A stretch of DNA of 64,000 bases from Flavobacteriia bacterium. GTDB taxonomy: Bacteria > Bacteroidota > Bacteroidia > Flavobacteriales_D > Crocinitomicaceae. Made by a program: the position numbers and the translations under genes. The stretch covers positions 1 through 64,000 of the forward strand of contig RFQZ01000006.1 of NCBI GenBank assembly GCA_009924735.1, in the 5' to 3' direction. The stretch's first letter is position 1. Each line of letters starts with the position of its first letter. This document shows, piece by piece, positions 43,705 to 53,160 of this stretch. Under the pieces are notes generated by a model, which did no database searches, was not told the DNA's origin, and saw nothing but the letters and a program-made list of their open reading frames with translations.

Positions 43705-46041
43705 ATGAAGTCCTTACTCCTTATTCTTCTCGTTTTTTATTGCAGCTTGATCTTCGGACAAGACTTTGTTGTCAGAGGTTATGTTTCCAATGCAAAGAAT
43801 GGTGAGCCCTTGAGCGGTGAAAAAGTTACCCTTCTGTCCGCTGACAGTGCGTTGGTAGCTGGGGCAATGACCGATCAAAATGGCTTGTTTTCAATACCCA
43901 AGTTGAAAAAAGCAAACTACATCCTTAAGTTTAGCATTCCGGGGTACAAAAAAACATACGTTTCTGTATTGTTTGAAACCGACAAGAAAATTATTGACAT
44001 TCCCGTTAAATTATCTCCAACAGATTTAACCTTTGATGACGTAGTGGTTACCGCGGAATCAAAAACTAAAAAAACAAAACCAGATGTGGGTACCATAAAG
44101 TTCGACAAAGGTGCCGTCGAGCGCATCCCAGTTTATGGTGCTGAAAGCGATGTTTTAGGTGCCGTTTCTGTAACCCCGGGCGTTACTGTGACCGGAGACC
44201 AAGGCGGACAGTTTTATGTGCGTGGAGGGACCCCCATTCAAAACAAAACCTTGTTGGACGGAATGACCATTTACAATCCATTTCACTCCATTGGATTTTA
44301 TTCCATTTTTGAAACGGAACTTGTAAAATCTGTTGACATCTACACGGGTGGTTTTGAATCCAAATACGGCGGTCGAGTTTCTTCCATAATGGACATTTCG
44401 TACCGAGACGGTGACCGCGGAAAATTCGGTGGAAAGGTATCAGTATCCCCATTTCTTGCAAAATTGGTGTTGGAAGGCCCACTTAGCAAGTCAAAAAATG
44501 GAAAAATATCTCCTGGATCTTATGTCTTTTCAGCAAAACACAGCTTGTTGGATTACACATCTAAATCTTTATACCCTAAGGTCAACAATGGCGATGGACT
44601 TCCTTTTAATTTCACAGATTTATATGGGAAAGTGAGCTTTACAAGTGAGGGAGGTTCGAAGGTAAGTTTCTTTGGTTTTCACAACCAAGACTCCGTGAAT
44701 TACAACATTGCAGACTTAAATTGGGAAGCATCGGGCGGTGGAATGAATTTTTTAATGGTTCCCTCGAGTTCTCCAGTGATTGTTCGCGGACATGTGAATG
44801 GATCTAATTTCAAAACAACCTTCGCAGAGGACTTAAACCAACCAAGGTTTTCAAAAATCGGTGGATTTGATTTGGGATTTGATTTCTCATACTTCATGAA
44901 AAATGAAAGTGAAATGAACTACGGATTTAATTTTTGTGGGTTCAACACCGTCTTTCAAACCTACAACGAGGTGCAAAGAAAAATTGAAGCGAGTAACTTC
45001 TCCACCGAAATTGGCGCCTATTATAACTACCGAAAAGTAACGAAAAACGAAAGATGGGTCATCCAAGCGGGGATACGTGTCCAAGCCTATGCCTCTTTAA
45101 GTACCATATCACCAGAACCAAGGCTGGGTATTAAGTACAACATGACAGACAAGTTACGCATCAAATTTTCAGGGGGAAGGTATTCCCAAAACTTCACCTC
45201 CGCTTCAAGTGACAAGGATATTGTCAACCTGTTCAATGGTTTATTGTCTGCGCCTGTAAACGTTCAAGAGAACTTCATCAACGAATATGGAAAAAGCAAA
45301 AGCATCCAAAATGGACTGCAATACGCTTGGCATGCCATCCTGGGAATGGAGTTCGATGTACAGAAAAACAGCTCCTTGAACATTGAAGGATACTACAAAT
45401 ACTTCAGCCAACTGAGCAACATCAACCAGAATAAACTTTACGAAGATGTTGCACAATTCGAATTGGTTGACGATGTCTTTAAAAAGGATTTCATCATCGA
45501 ATCTGGCAAAACCGTTGGGGTAGATTTTCTTTACAAGTACAACAACAAAAGGTTGTTTTTATGGGGGGTCTACTCATTAAGTTATTCAACCCGTTGGGAT
45601 GGTTTCAGTAGCTACTTCCCTGTATTTGACAGAAGACACAATGTAAACCTTGTAGGCTCATACCAATTTGGGGCAAAGAAAGACCTAGAACTTAGCATCC
45701 GTTGGAACCTAGGGTCAGGATTGCCTTTCACCCCAACGGCAGGATTTTACCAAGGAGAAACGTTTTCGAATGGGGTAACCACCGATTATGTAACCAACAA
45801 CCCATCCACCATCACCACGCTTTTAGGCACCTTTAACAGTGAGCGCTTGCCATACTATCACAGGTTGGACATCACGGTGAAAAAACAGTTTAAGTTTAAA
45901 AACAAAACCACGATGGAAATCACAGGAAACATAACGAATGTGTACAACCGAAGCAACATCTTTTACATCAATCGAATTACCTCAAAAACCATCTACCAAT
46001 TCCCTATTTTACCCAGTCTAGGAATCAGTTACAAATTTTAG
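43705..46041 (+). CDS. TonB-dependent outer-membrane receptor
   Basis: The 778-residue protein has a signal peptide (MKSLLLILLVFYCSLIFGQ), a CarboxypepD_reg-like domain (about 22-105; FVVRGYVSNAKNGEPLSGEKV), a plug (about 130-230; VTPGVTVTGDQGGQFYVRGG, IQNKTLLDGMTIYNP) and a beta-barrel ending SLGISYKF. The ligand is not evident and no SusD, binding protein or metal-linked gene adjoins it. A TATCTTCG box at 43685-43692, 12 nt before the ATG, is a possible promoter. The DUF1015 gene starts on the base after its stop. Confidence 0.9.
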   Translation: MKSLLLILLVFYCSLIFGQDFVVRGYVSNAKNGEPLSGEKVTLLSADSALVAGAMTDQNGLFSIPKLKKANYILKFSIPGYKKTYVSVLFETDKKIIDIPVKLSPTDLTFDDVVVTAESKTKKTKPDVGTIKFDKGAVERIPVYGAESDVLGAVSVTPGVTVTGDQGGQFYVRGGTPIQNKTLLDGMTIYNPFHSIGFYSIFETELVKSVDIYTGGFESKYGGRVSSIMDISYRDGDRGKFGGKVSVSPFLAKLVLEGPLSKSKNGKISPGSYVFSAKHSLLDYTSKSLYPKVNNGDGLPFNFTDLYGKVSFTSEGGSKVSFFGFHNQDSVNYNIADLNWEASGGGMNFLMVPSSSPVIVRGHVNGSNFKTTFAEDLNQPRFSKIGGFDLGFDFSYFMKNESEMNYGFNFCGFNTVFQTYNEVQRKIEASNFSTEIGAYYNYRKVTKNERWVIQAGIRVQAYASLSTISPEPRLGIKYNMTDKLRIKFSGGRYSQNFTSASSDKDIVNLFNGLLSAPVNVQENFINEYGKSKSIQNGLQYAWHAILGMEFDVQKNSSLNIEGYYKYFSQLSNINQNKLYEDVAQFELVDDVFKKDFIIESGKTVGVDFLYKYNNKRLFLWGVYSLSYSTRWDGFSSYFPVFDRRHNVNLVGSYQFGAKKDLELSIRWNLGSGLPFTPTAGFYQGETFSNGVTTDYVTNNPSTITTLLGTFNSERLPYYHRLDITVKKQFKFKNKTTMEITGNITNVYNRSNIFYINRITSKTIYQFPILPSLGISYKF

Positions 46042-47280
46042 ATGACAAAAATTCATCCTTTTAGGGCAATACGACCGGTTCGTGACAAGGTGCATTTGGT
46101 GGCAACACGTCCATATTATTCCTATAAAAAGAATGTGCTTCAGGCCAAGATTCAAGACAATCCTTTTACGCTATTGCACATAATCAATCCTGAAATAGGC
46201 AACACAAAAAACACCCTTAGCAACAGCATTGAGCGTTTCAAATTGGTTACAAAACGATACCAAGAATTTTTGGAGAAGGAAACCCTCATCCAAGAATCAC
46301 TGCCCAAGCTATACGTGTATCGCCAAACCACTCCTACGAATACTTTTTCAGGAATCATAGCCGGCGCAGATGTGCAGGAATACCTGGATGATAAAATAAA
46401 AAAACACGAGGAAACTCTTACCGATAGGGAAAATATGTTTACCCAATACCTCGATGTGGTGGGTTACAATGCTGAACCTGTTTTGATTGCCTACCAAGAC
46501 AACACGGACATTGACGCACTGTTAAACGAAACTTTCCTTTCAAATCGACCAGAGTATGAATTTTCAACAACCGATTTGATAAAACACGAACTGTGGATTG
46601 TTCCTAACCATCTACATCAACCTTTTATAGATGCGTTTGAAACCCTTCATGCGGTATACATTGCAGATGGACATCACCGAAGCGCATCCTCTGTTTCCCT
46701 TTACAAAAAAAGAACCTCCACCCACCAACCCTTGGGTTCCAGCGCATCATTCCTCGCTTATTTTGTTAAAGAAAGTGCTTTGAACATTATGGAATTTCAG
46801 CGCTTGGTACGAAACCAAAAAGATTTTGACCTAGAAAAATTTCTTTACAGCCTCGGAAAACTGGGAACGATAACATCCCTACCTTCCTCAAGAAAACCGC
46901 TTAAAAACCACGAAATCACTTTTTATGCAAGTGGAAGATGGTTTGCCTTCGAATGGAATGCCATTGAAATCGATACGGATCATCCTACCTTATCGCTCGA
47001 CGCAGAAATGCTTACGGTAAAGGTCCTTGGTTTATTCAACATTCGCGACCTAAAAACCTCGCAAGATGTCGAATTTTTTCCTGGAAACATCCCATTGTCA
47101 ACGTTGGAAAAGGAAATCGATCAAAATCACTTCCAAATCGGGTTTTTCCTCTACCCTGTCAACTTTTCTCAGGTACGCAAGGTCGCGGATGCAGGCATGT
47201 TCATGCCGCCAAAATCGACTTTTATTGAACCGAAATTAAGAAGTGGCCTTACCATTTTAGACATCAATGATCCACAATAA
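46042..47280 (+). CDS. DUF1015 family protein
   Basis: The 412-residue cytoplasmic protein opens with IHPFRAIRPVRDKV and carries the hallmark ADGHHRSASSVSLY (about residues 211-224). In many bacteria the family is found near serine biosynthesis genes and has been proposed to act in amino-acid or cofactor metabolism, but no reaction is established to my knowledge. No ser genes are next to it here. It overlaps the PLP-protein gene by 14 bp, so the two are cotranslated. Confidence 0.9.
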   Translation: MTKIHPFRAIRPVRDKVHLVATRPYYSYKKNVLQAKIQDNPFTLLHIINPEIGNTKNTLSNSIERFKLVTKRYQEFLEKETLIQESLPKLYVYRQTTPTNTFSGIIAGADVQEYLDDKIKKHEETLTDRENMFTQYLDVVGYNAEPVLIAYQDNTDIDALLNETFLSNRPEYEFSTTDLIKHELWIVPNHLHQPFIDAFETLHAVYIADGHHRSASSVSLYKKRTSTHQPLGSSASFLAYFVKESALNIMEFQRLVRNQKDFDLEKFLYSLGKLGTITSLPSSRKPLKNHEITFYASGRWFAFEWNAIEIDTDHPTLSLDAEMLTVKVLGLFNIRDLKTSQDVEFFPGNIPLSTLEKEIDQNHFQIGFFLYPVNFSQVRKVADAGMFMPPKSTFIEPKLRSGLTILDINDPQ

Positions 47281-47926
47281 CCTCACAAACATTCGGTCAA
47301 AAATGGGCGAAAACGTGACCTTGGTCGCTGTGTCGAAAACCAAACCCATGTCCATGTTACAAGAGGCCTACGACGCAGGTCAACGTGTTTTTGGCGAAAA
47401 CAAGGTGCAAGAAATGGTTGAAAAATATGAGCAGATGCCCAAAGACATCAAGTGGCACATGATCGGTCATTTGCAAAGCAATAAAGTGAAATACATAGCA
47501 CCTTTTGTGGACCTCATCCATGGGGTTGACAGCTTAAAATTGTTGGAAGAAATCAACAAGCAGGCAAAAAAGAACCACCGAATCATTTCATGTTTACTCC
47601 AGTTTCACATCGCGCAGGAAGAAACGAAGTTTGGGTTATCGCTCGAAGAAGCAGAATCCCTATTGTCGGGTGAAGCTTTTCCGGCATTGCAAAACATACA
47701 AATCGCTGGCGTGATGGGAATGGCAACTTTCACAGAGGACACCGAACAGGTACGCAAAGAATTTAAATCCCTTAAATCACATTTTGAAGTGTTGAAAAGC
47801 AAATACTTCCCACTGCAAAACACTTTCACAGAAATATCCATGGGCATGAGCGACGACTATCAACTTGCAATGGAGGAAGGCAGTACCTTAATTCGTGTAG
47901 GAAGTAAAATTTTTGGGAGCAGGTAG
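47267..47926 (+). CDS. YggS-type PLP homeostasis protein
   Basis: The 219-residue protein is an alanine-racemase-like TIM barrel that binds pyridoxal phosphate. The PLP lysine is in VTLVAVSKTKPMS (about residue 25), and FGENKVQEM, WHMIGHLQSNKVKYI and SMGMSDDYQLAMEEGSTLIRVGSKIFG are all family signatures. It lacks racemase activity in studied homologues and buffers free PLP. pdxH, which makes PLP, lies 1.3 kb away on the opposite strand. Confidence 0.93.
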   Translation: MIHNNLTNIRSKMGENVTLVAVSKTKPMSMLQEAYDAGQRVFGENKVQEMVEKYEQMPKDIKWHMIGHLQSNKVKYIAPFVDLIHGVDSLKLLEEINKQAKKNHRIISCLLQFHIAQEETKFGLSLEEAESLLSGEAFPALQNIQIAGVMGMATFTEDTEQVRKEFKSLKSHFEVLKSKYFPLQNTFTEISMGMSDDYQLAMEEGSTLIRVGSKIFGSR

Positions 47927-47988
47927 GAATGGGTATTTCCTGCGTAAACATCGAACAATGTTACCGCAAGAAAACCGAAGAATCGAAA

Positions 47989-49224
47989 TCACTTATTCTC
48001 ATACACCAGCATACTCAATTTCTCTGGATGCAGGTATTTTTGACAAACTGCAAAGATTTCTTCGCAAGTAACCGATTCAAACTTTTTATAGATTTCCTCC
48101 AATGAATCCAATTTATTAAACACCAACAAGGTTTTTCCATTCCCCAAAGCTTTGGAAGAATTTTGTTCCCAACCGATGCTCAGCTGACTTAAAAATTGGT
48201 ATTTAGATTTTTTCAATTGAAGTGGCGTCATGCCTTTATCGTACAAAATCTGTAGCTCCTTCTTGGCCAATTCGATTGATTTATTGAGGTTTTTAGCATC
48301 AGAGGAAAGCAATACACCCCAAAAACCGGTGTCTTCATACGAATTGTAATTTGCCTCTACGTGGTAGGCAAGTCCATACTTTTCTCGGATGCTCAAATTC
48401 AAACGTGAATTCATGGCAGGACCTCCCAAATAGTTAATGATCAAATGCATCGCCGAGCGCTCATCGTCGCGGTAATTTGGAGCATCTGCCCCTAAAATCG
48501 CATGGGATTGGTAGTTTGATTCTTTTTTCCGAATTTCAAATGGCGTGACCGTTACAGGAGGATTTTCCAAAACAAGATTCGCATTTCTGGGCATGTCCTT
48601 CAACTTTTCTTCTGCTTTCTCGATCAGTTTCGACTTTGAATAATTTCCTACATAGGAGATTACTAAATTTTCAGCGGTAAAAAAGGTGGCTACAAAATCT
48701 AAAAGATCCTTTCTGGTAAATGCTTTTACGGTTTTTTTACTGCCTAAAATGTTGTTTCCGAGCGGGTGGTTCGGATAAAAGAGGGCGTCAAATTCATCCA
48801 TCATCTTATCTACAGGGCTGTCTTTGTAGGAATTGATTTCATCAATGATGACTTCTTTTTCTTTTTCAATTTCTTTTTCAGGAAAGGTTGAATTTTGCAC
48901 CAAATCTGACATTAGATCCAGGGCACGAATGGTATACCTGTTGAGGAAGGTTGCATGAAGACAAATTTCCTCTTTTGCTGTGTAGGCGTTAAGGTCTCCC
49001 CCAACCTCATCCAAACGCGACAAAATATTCAGCGCGCTTCGTTTGGTCGTACCTTTAAAAATACAATGTTCGAGGAAATGCGCCAAGCCCACCTTGTTCG
49101 CACCTTCCCAACGGGAACCGGCTTTAAAAAAAAAGGCGAGGTGTCCCACCCTGCTGTTGGATTTCACATAGCAAAGTCTCGAACCATTGGACAGGGTTAT
49201 GATTTCGGCATTGTTTTCTTTCAT
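47989..49224 (-). CDS. M16 family zinc peptidase
   Basis: The 411-residue protein has the inverted zinc motif H49-F-L-E-H53 (HxxEH) and the downstream glutamate region EKEKEVIIDEINSYKDSP that supplies the third ligand. The C-terminal half is the usual inactive M16 domain (LNLSIREKYGLAYHVEANYN). There is no signal peptide, so it is probably cytoplasmic, like the PqqL/YmxG-type processing peptidases. It follows pdxH by 4 bp on the minus strand and converges on the PLP-protein gene. Confidence 0.92.
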   Translation of the reverse strand: MKENNAEIITLSNGSRLCYVKSNSRVGHLAFFFKAGSRWEGANKVGLAHFLEHCIFKGTTKRSALNILSRLDEVGGDLNAYTAKEEICLHATFLNRYTIRALDLMSDLVQNSTFPEKEIEKEKEVIIDEINSYKDSPVDKMMDEFDALFYPNHPLGNNILGSKKTVKAFTRKDLLDFVATFFTAENLVISYVGNYSKSKLIEKAEEKLKDMPRNANLVLENPPVTVTPFEIRKKESNYQSHAILGADAPNYRDDERSAMHLIINYLGGPAMNSRLNLSIREKYGLAYHVEANYNSYEDTGFWGVLLSSDAKNLNKSIELAKKELQILYDKGMTPLQLKKSKYQFLSQLSIGWEQNSSKALGNGKTLLVFNKLDSLEEIYKKFESVTCEEIFAVCQKYLHPEKLSMLVYENK

Positions 49225-49228
49225 GTTC

Positions 49229-49873
49229 TTATGGATTCTTGCGATACATGGACCAAATCATACCCTCTCTTTCAAACACTACCCGGTCATGAAGTCGCGA
49301 AGGTCTGCCTTGCCAAAATTCCATGCGGTTTGGGCTGAGTGCATAGCCTCCCCAATGCGGTGGACGCGGAACTTCTGCTGGGAATTTTTTATCGTAGGAT
49401 TCAAATCTTTGGGTGATTTCAACTGTATCTTGTAATTTTTCAGACTGTAGGGAAGCCCAAGCTCCCAATTGACTGGCTCGAGGACGCGAGGCAAAATAAG
49501 CATCACTTACCGATTCGTCAATTTTTTGAACCGTTCCTTCGATGCGAATTTGGCGTTCCGAATCTGGCCAAAAAAACAACATGGAAGCGTGGGGATTCTT
49601 TAGAAGCTCTTTGCCTTTTTGAGAATCATAATTTGAATAAAACACAAAGGACTCAGAAATTAATTCTTTCAGGTATACCATTCGTGTGGATGGGCAACCC
49701 TTGTCATTTACTGTAGCCAAAACCAAGGCATTGGCTTCTTTTTCACCGTTGGCAACTGCGGCGTCAAACCAAGCATTAAAAGCTAAAAAAGGATCTGTAA
49801 AGTCGAAAGAAATCGCTTCACCTTTACTGAAATCCTCATGTTTGTCTCGGAAATCCGATAAATTATTCTTCAT
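49229..49873 (-). CDS. pdxH: pyridoxamine 5'-phosphate oxidase
   Basis: This FMN enzyme oxidises pyridoxine or pyridoxamine phosphate to PLP. From the ATG at 49873 it has 214 residues, the usual family length; the frame opening at 49948 would add a lysine-rich tail and lie deep inside the previous gene. Motifs are GCPSTRMVYLKEL and FVFYSNYDSQKGKELLKNP (FMN binding), SRPRASQLGAWAS, and the C-terminal PHWGGYALSPNRMEFWQGR. Its first 11 bp overlap the DUF4494 gene. Confidence 0.95.
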   Translation of the reverse strand: MKNNLSDFRDKHEDFSKGEAISFDFTDPFLAFNAWFDAAVANGEKEANALVLATVNDKGCPSTRMVYLKELISESFVFYSNYDSQKGKELLKNPHASMLFFWPDSERQIRIEGTVQKIDESVSDAYFASRPRASQLGAWASLQSEKLQDTVEITQRFESYDKKFPAEVPRPPHWGGYALSPNRMEFWQGRPSRLHDRVVFEREGMIWSMYRKNP

Positions 49874-50456
49874 CTTCTGAACCAAATGAATCTTCCAATT
49901 CACTTTCATCTGTATCGGCAATGATTTCTTCTTCTGATTCATCTTCAAAATTGGTAAACACTACACCTTTTGCTGGCGGCGTTTCTGTTTCTGAAAGGGT
50001 TACAGGGTGTGCGGGAGAGGCAACATCTTCATCTCGGTAAGGAAAAATCTCTACAATGGGCGAAATGATAATGGATTGGATTTGGTAGTCAATCATCAAG
50101 GTAGCTAAACTTTCTTCCATTCGGATGTAGGCATCTTTTACATCGTTTGCTGAGACCAAAAAGTTTTGGTTGACGGTTTTTTTCTTGTCGCCATCTTCCT
50201 CATCAATCCCGTAGGTGATTTTACATTTGTACCACGTTTCTGCATCCTCGTATTGAAAAATATCGTGTAAATCGGTTCGGGTAATTCCTGTGACCATAAA
50301 TTCTCCGCGAATCATGGCGCCCAATTCTTCATAGATGCGTGCTTCTGCATCGGTAAAGGTCATGGCGGCTAACAAATAAGGTTCTGTAACCCGCTTCAAC
50401 GTGCCGTTTTCTAATTGTTTTGTATACTTAACTTTTACGGTAAACCAACTGTTCAT
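49863..50456 (-). CDS. DUF4494 family protein
   Basis: The 197-residue soluble protein begins MNSWFTVKVKYTKQLENG and continues RVTEPYLLAAMTFTDAEARI, the pattern of the Bacteroidota-specific DUF4494 family, whose function is unknown. The C-terminal 50 residues are a low-complexity acidic tail (DESEEEIIADTDESELEDS). It overlaps pdxH by 11 bp and has its own -7 box (50475-50482), so it heads the DUF4494-pdxH-M16 operon. Confidence 0.88.
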   Translation of the reverse strand: MNSWFTVKVKYTKQLENGTLKRVTEPYLLAAMTFTDAEARIYEELGAMIRGEFMVTGITRTDLHDIFQYEDAETWYKCKITYGIDEEDGDKKKTVNQNFLVSANDVKDAYIRMEESLATLMIDYQIQSIIISPIVEIFPYRDEDVASPAHPVTLSETETPPAKGVVFTNFEDESEEEIIADTDESELEDSFGSEDEE

Positions 50457-50474
50457 TTTCTAATTTTTAGCTAA

Positions 50475-50482
50475 CAAAGATA
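50475..50482 (-). promoter_or_regulatory. TATCTTTG -7 element of the DUF4494-pdxH-M16 operon
   Basis: The minus strand reads TATCTTTG, an exact TAnnTTTG match 18 nt before the DUF4494 ATG, giving a leader of about 12 nt. Confidence 0.55.
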
Positions 50483-50546
50483 CGCTACAAAAACCCAACA
50501 AAGCAGGTTGTTGAAAAGTAATTTTACAAGGACTTAGGAGGCTATT

Positions 50547-51029
50547 TTACTGAAAGGAACCGAATCCAAACGGCAATAAATCCTGTACTTTCTCAAGCAT
50601 CATCGTGCTTCCATCTTGGTTCACCATAATGATTCGGATGGGGGATTTCTGACGGTTTTCGGATTCTAGCATCACCTGACGACAACCGCCGCAAGGAGAC
50701 AATAATTGATCCATGGGCATCAAATCTCCTTTGGCGACAATGCACAAAACACGTACAGCGATACCTGGAAAGGCTGCGCCTGCATAATTCAAGGCAACCC
50801 GCTCTGCACAAAGACCAGAGGGATAGGCAATGTTTTCTTGGTTGCTTCCGCAGATGACTTCTTGGTTATCCAACAACGCTGCTGCACCCACCTTGAACTT
50901 GCTGTAAGGCGCATAGGCATTCTCCATGGCCGCAAAGGCATCTTTCACAAGGCTTTGATCTGCCTCTTCAAGTGCATTCCAATGATGAATCAAACGGTAG
51001 GTAAACTGAAAGGACTTTTCTTCCTGCAT
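50547..51029 (-). CDS. cdd: cytidine deaminase
   Basis: The 160-residue zinc enzyme deaminates cytidine and deoxycytidine to uridines for pyrimidine salvage. Zinc and catalytic residues are in the LCAERVAL motif (Cys-Ala-Glu) and the PCGGC pair. Family signatures AYAPYSKFKVGAAAL and SNQENIAYPSGLCAERV are present. It is of the homotetrameric type by length. It stands alone, 90 bp upstream of the DUF4494 start on the same strand. Confidence 0.95.
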   Translation of the reverse strand: MQEEKSFQFTYRLIHHWNALEEADQSLVKDAFAAMENAYAPYSKFKVGAAALLDNQEVICGSNQENIAYPSGLCAERVALNYAGAAFPGIAVRVLCIVAKGDLMPMDQLLSPCGGCRQVMLESENRQKSPIRIIMVNQDGSTMMLEKVQDLLPFGFGSFQ

Positions 51030-51065
51030 GGTAAGGGATTTTAGAAGGTAAAATTACAGAATTTG

Positions 51066-51632
51066 TTACTGAAGTCTATGGTTCACAATTTGAGAAACCT
51101 TTTCAATGAAATGTTGGGGTTTAAATGTCCGCCACTCAAGGTCGTCCAGCGGTCCACCCATGGCCATGTATTGGTCGATGTGAATGCGTTGAAATTCCTT
51201 AGATACGTGGTCAAGCATGTTCACTGCAGCAATCCATCCGTCTTCGATGTCATCAAACCATTCCTCGTAATAGCAATCATCCGAATAATGAAAATTGAGT
51301 ACGTTTTCAAAGATGAGGATAAAGCACTTGACGCCTTCATTGATCAAGGGGTTAATGACATTGGATTTCAGTATCATGATGTCGTTTTCAATGGCATCGT
51401 TCCATTCGCCAATGCACTCAATTATGGCTGTATTTTGAAGGTAATCGACATACAACACTTTGAGGTATAAGGTACTTGAACCGAAGGAATCCCATTGTGG
51501 GTGAATGACATAGTTGTAAATTTTGTTCGAAAACTCGAATTCGCTGTAGGTCCGCCTATAAAAAGGAGACTGAACATCTTCTGAGGCGATGTAATCCCCC
51601 CGCCATCTGTAAAAAGGCTCAATTAAATGCAT
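51066..51632 (-). CDS. hypothetical protein, aromatic and acidic
   Basis: From the ATG at 51632 the product has 188 residues, starting MHLIEPFYRWRGDYIASEDV. It is unusually rich in Tyr, Trp, Phe, Asp and Glu (for example NFHYSDDCYYEEWFDDIEDG) and has no signal peptide. I recognise the overall look of a conserved Bacteroidota protein of unknown function but no named family. An earlier in-frame ATG (51668) is less likely because a TACTTTTG box lies between it and 51632. It is divergent from the 51760 gene. Confidence 0.7.
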   Translation of the reverse strand: MHLIEPFYRWRGDYIASEDVQSPFYRRTYSEFEFSNKIYNYVIHPQWDSFGSSTLYLKVLYVDYLQNTAIIECIGEWNDAIENDIMILKSNVINPLINEGVKCFILIFENVLNFHYSDDCYYEEWFDDIEDGWIAAVNMLDHVSKEFQRIHIDQYMAMGGPLDDLEWRTFKPQHFIEKVSQIVNHRLQ

Positions 51633-51635
51633 GTA

Positions 51636-51643
51636 CAAAAGTA
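51636..51643 (-). promoter_or_regulatory. TACTTTTG -7 element 3 nt before the 51632 start
   Basis: The minus strand reads TACTTTTG, an exact TAnnTTTG match only 3 nt before the ATG at 51632. It implies leaderless transcription if active. Confidence 0.4.
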
Positions 51644-51759
51644 GCATTTGTAGAAAAGAAAATCGCATTTTTCATTCGTTGAATCAACCTCATCTTAGCA
51701 TTTATTTACGAACCGAGGGGCTGATAATTTTAGTAACTTGGTCCAACATTATAAGGCGG

Positions 51760-52290
51760 ATGGAACACTTAACATCAAGAAAAATTGGAAGTTTTACCCG
51801 TACAAAACACGTTCTCCTCACCCTATGTCTCTCGTTTTTAGCCATATGCGCTTTGGGTCAAAATACCATTCAAAACAAACAGGGCCTGTATTTCGAGTTG
51901 GCAGGTTCCGGTGGATTGGGTTCTGTTAATTACGAGCGTTTCTTTTTGTATGCATCACCTTGGACACTTTCATGGAGCGCAGGATTGAGTTTTGCTCCCA
52001 TCGATAAAAACAACGGCACTGGCATCGTAATTCCCGTCATGCTTCACTCCACCTTTGGCAAAAAAGCACTCAAACTCGAACTGGGAATCGGGCAAGGAAT
52101 CACCCTTACGACCAAAGGCAGTTTATTCGCTTTGACCACACTCGCCGTAGGCACACGCATCCAAGCCAGTGGTTCTCGATGGTACTACCGCGTCACCTTT
52201 ACCCCGCTCATCTCATACCTTGTTGACTTTCAAGTACAACCTTGGTGCGGCATTTCCATCGGCTATGCTTTTAAAAACAAAGCGATATGA
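51760..52290 (+). CDS. hypothetical secreted or outer-membrane protein
   Basis: From the ATG at 51760 the product has 176 residues with a signal peptide (KHVLLTLCLSFLAICALGQ). The remainder is a series of amphipathic beta-strands (GLYFELAGSGGLGSVNYERFFL, WTLSWSAGLSFAP) ending CGISIGYAFKNKAI, consistent with a small outer-membrane beta-barrel. The longer frame from 51631 would overlap the divergent gene's start and is rejected. It is coupled to the downstream lipoprotein gene by a 4-bp overlap. No family is recognised. Confidence 0.7.
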   Translation: MEHLTSRKIGSFTRTKHVLLTLCLSFLAICALGQNTIQNKQGLYFELAGSGGLGSVNYERFFLYASPWTLSWSAGLSFAPIDKNNGTGIVIPVMLHSTFGKKALKLELGIGQGITLTTKGSLFALTTLAVGTRIQASGSRWYYRVTFTPLISYLVDFQVQPWCGISIGYAFKNKAI

Positions 52291-53051
52291 AGAAATGCAT
52301 AACCTCCGTCCTAGTCGTTTTACTTTGCCTAGCGTGCAACAAAAAAAAGTTTTTCAAGGGACCTGATTTTTTCCAAGATGATTTTGAATCGTATGTTTCC
52401 TTGAATGAAATGTTTCCAGAGGAAGACTCATTATGGTCATTCACCCAACGGACACGGGCGCAAAACACCCTAAACTTGGATACAACACATGCCGCTTTTG
52501 GAAATTCATCCCTAAGGTTTTTTGCGCAAAAATCGGATGACCAAGGCGCCTCAAAAAGCAGCATTGCCAAACAAAACATGGCATTTTGGGAAAACGAAAC
52601 CCTGCGCATGCAAGGTTGGTATTTTATCGAAGACACGAATGCGTTAAACTGGCTTTTTTTAATGGACATGGAGGAACAAACAGCGGTGGGTGCTGGACCT
52701 GGTATGCGGTTGGCGCTGGTAGATAATAAACTCAGGGTGGAATACAAATTCAATGAAAAGGACCTGATACAGCAAGTGGGACAAGAAATTGATTTCCCCA
52801 GGAATGAATGGGTAGAACTCACTTGGGAAGTAAAACTCTCCAGAAAAGACAAGGGGTCGGTTAAACTTTGGCAAAATGGTCAATTGCTCATAAACCGCGA
52901 CCACATCCGAACCCTTCCGAAGGACTTGCTTTATTTTCAACAAGGAACAAAAGGAATGTACAGCAGTTGCGAAATAGGAATTACGGCAAATTCGAAAGAC
53001 AGTGACTTAACCTTGTGGGTTGACCATATACGCTTTGAAAAAGTGAATTAA
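52287..53051 (+). CDS. lipoprotein with concanavalin-like (polysaccharide-lyase-like) fold
   Basis: The 254-residue protein has a lipoprotein signal (MKKCITSVLVVLLCLAC, Cys 17). The mature part opens FFQDDFESYVSL, continues with GNSSLRFFAQKSDDQGASK, and closes with SDLTLWVDHIRFEKVN. This beta-jelly-roll pattern resembles heparin-lyase-I-like and LamG/concanavalin-like carbohydrate-binding proteins; an enzymatic role cannot be claimed without a visible catalytic site. It is probably anchored at the outer membrane. It is cotranslated with the upstream barrel-like protein. Confidence 0.72.
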   Translation: MKKCITSVLVVLLCLACNKKKFFKGPDFFQDDFESYVSLNEMFPEEDSLWSFTQRTRAQNTLNLDTTHAAFGNSSLRFFAQKSDDQGASKSSIAKQNMAFWENETLRMQGWYFIEDTNALNWLFLMDMEEQTAVGAGPGMRLALVDNKLRVEYKFNEKDLIQQVGQEIDFPRNEWVELTWEVKLSRKDKGSVKLWQNGQLLINRDHIRTLPKDLLYFQQGTKGMYSSCEIGITANSKDSDLTLWVDHIRFEKVN

Positions 53052-53160
53052 AAGTCGTAAAACCCAGAGAAAATACTAAATTTATGGCACCGAAAAGGGC
53101 GGGACCGTTTTCCTCTTTTTTCCAATCCAAAAAAAACATCAACTCCTTAAATCCAAGGCC

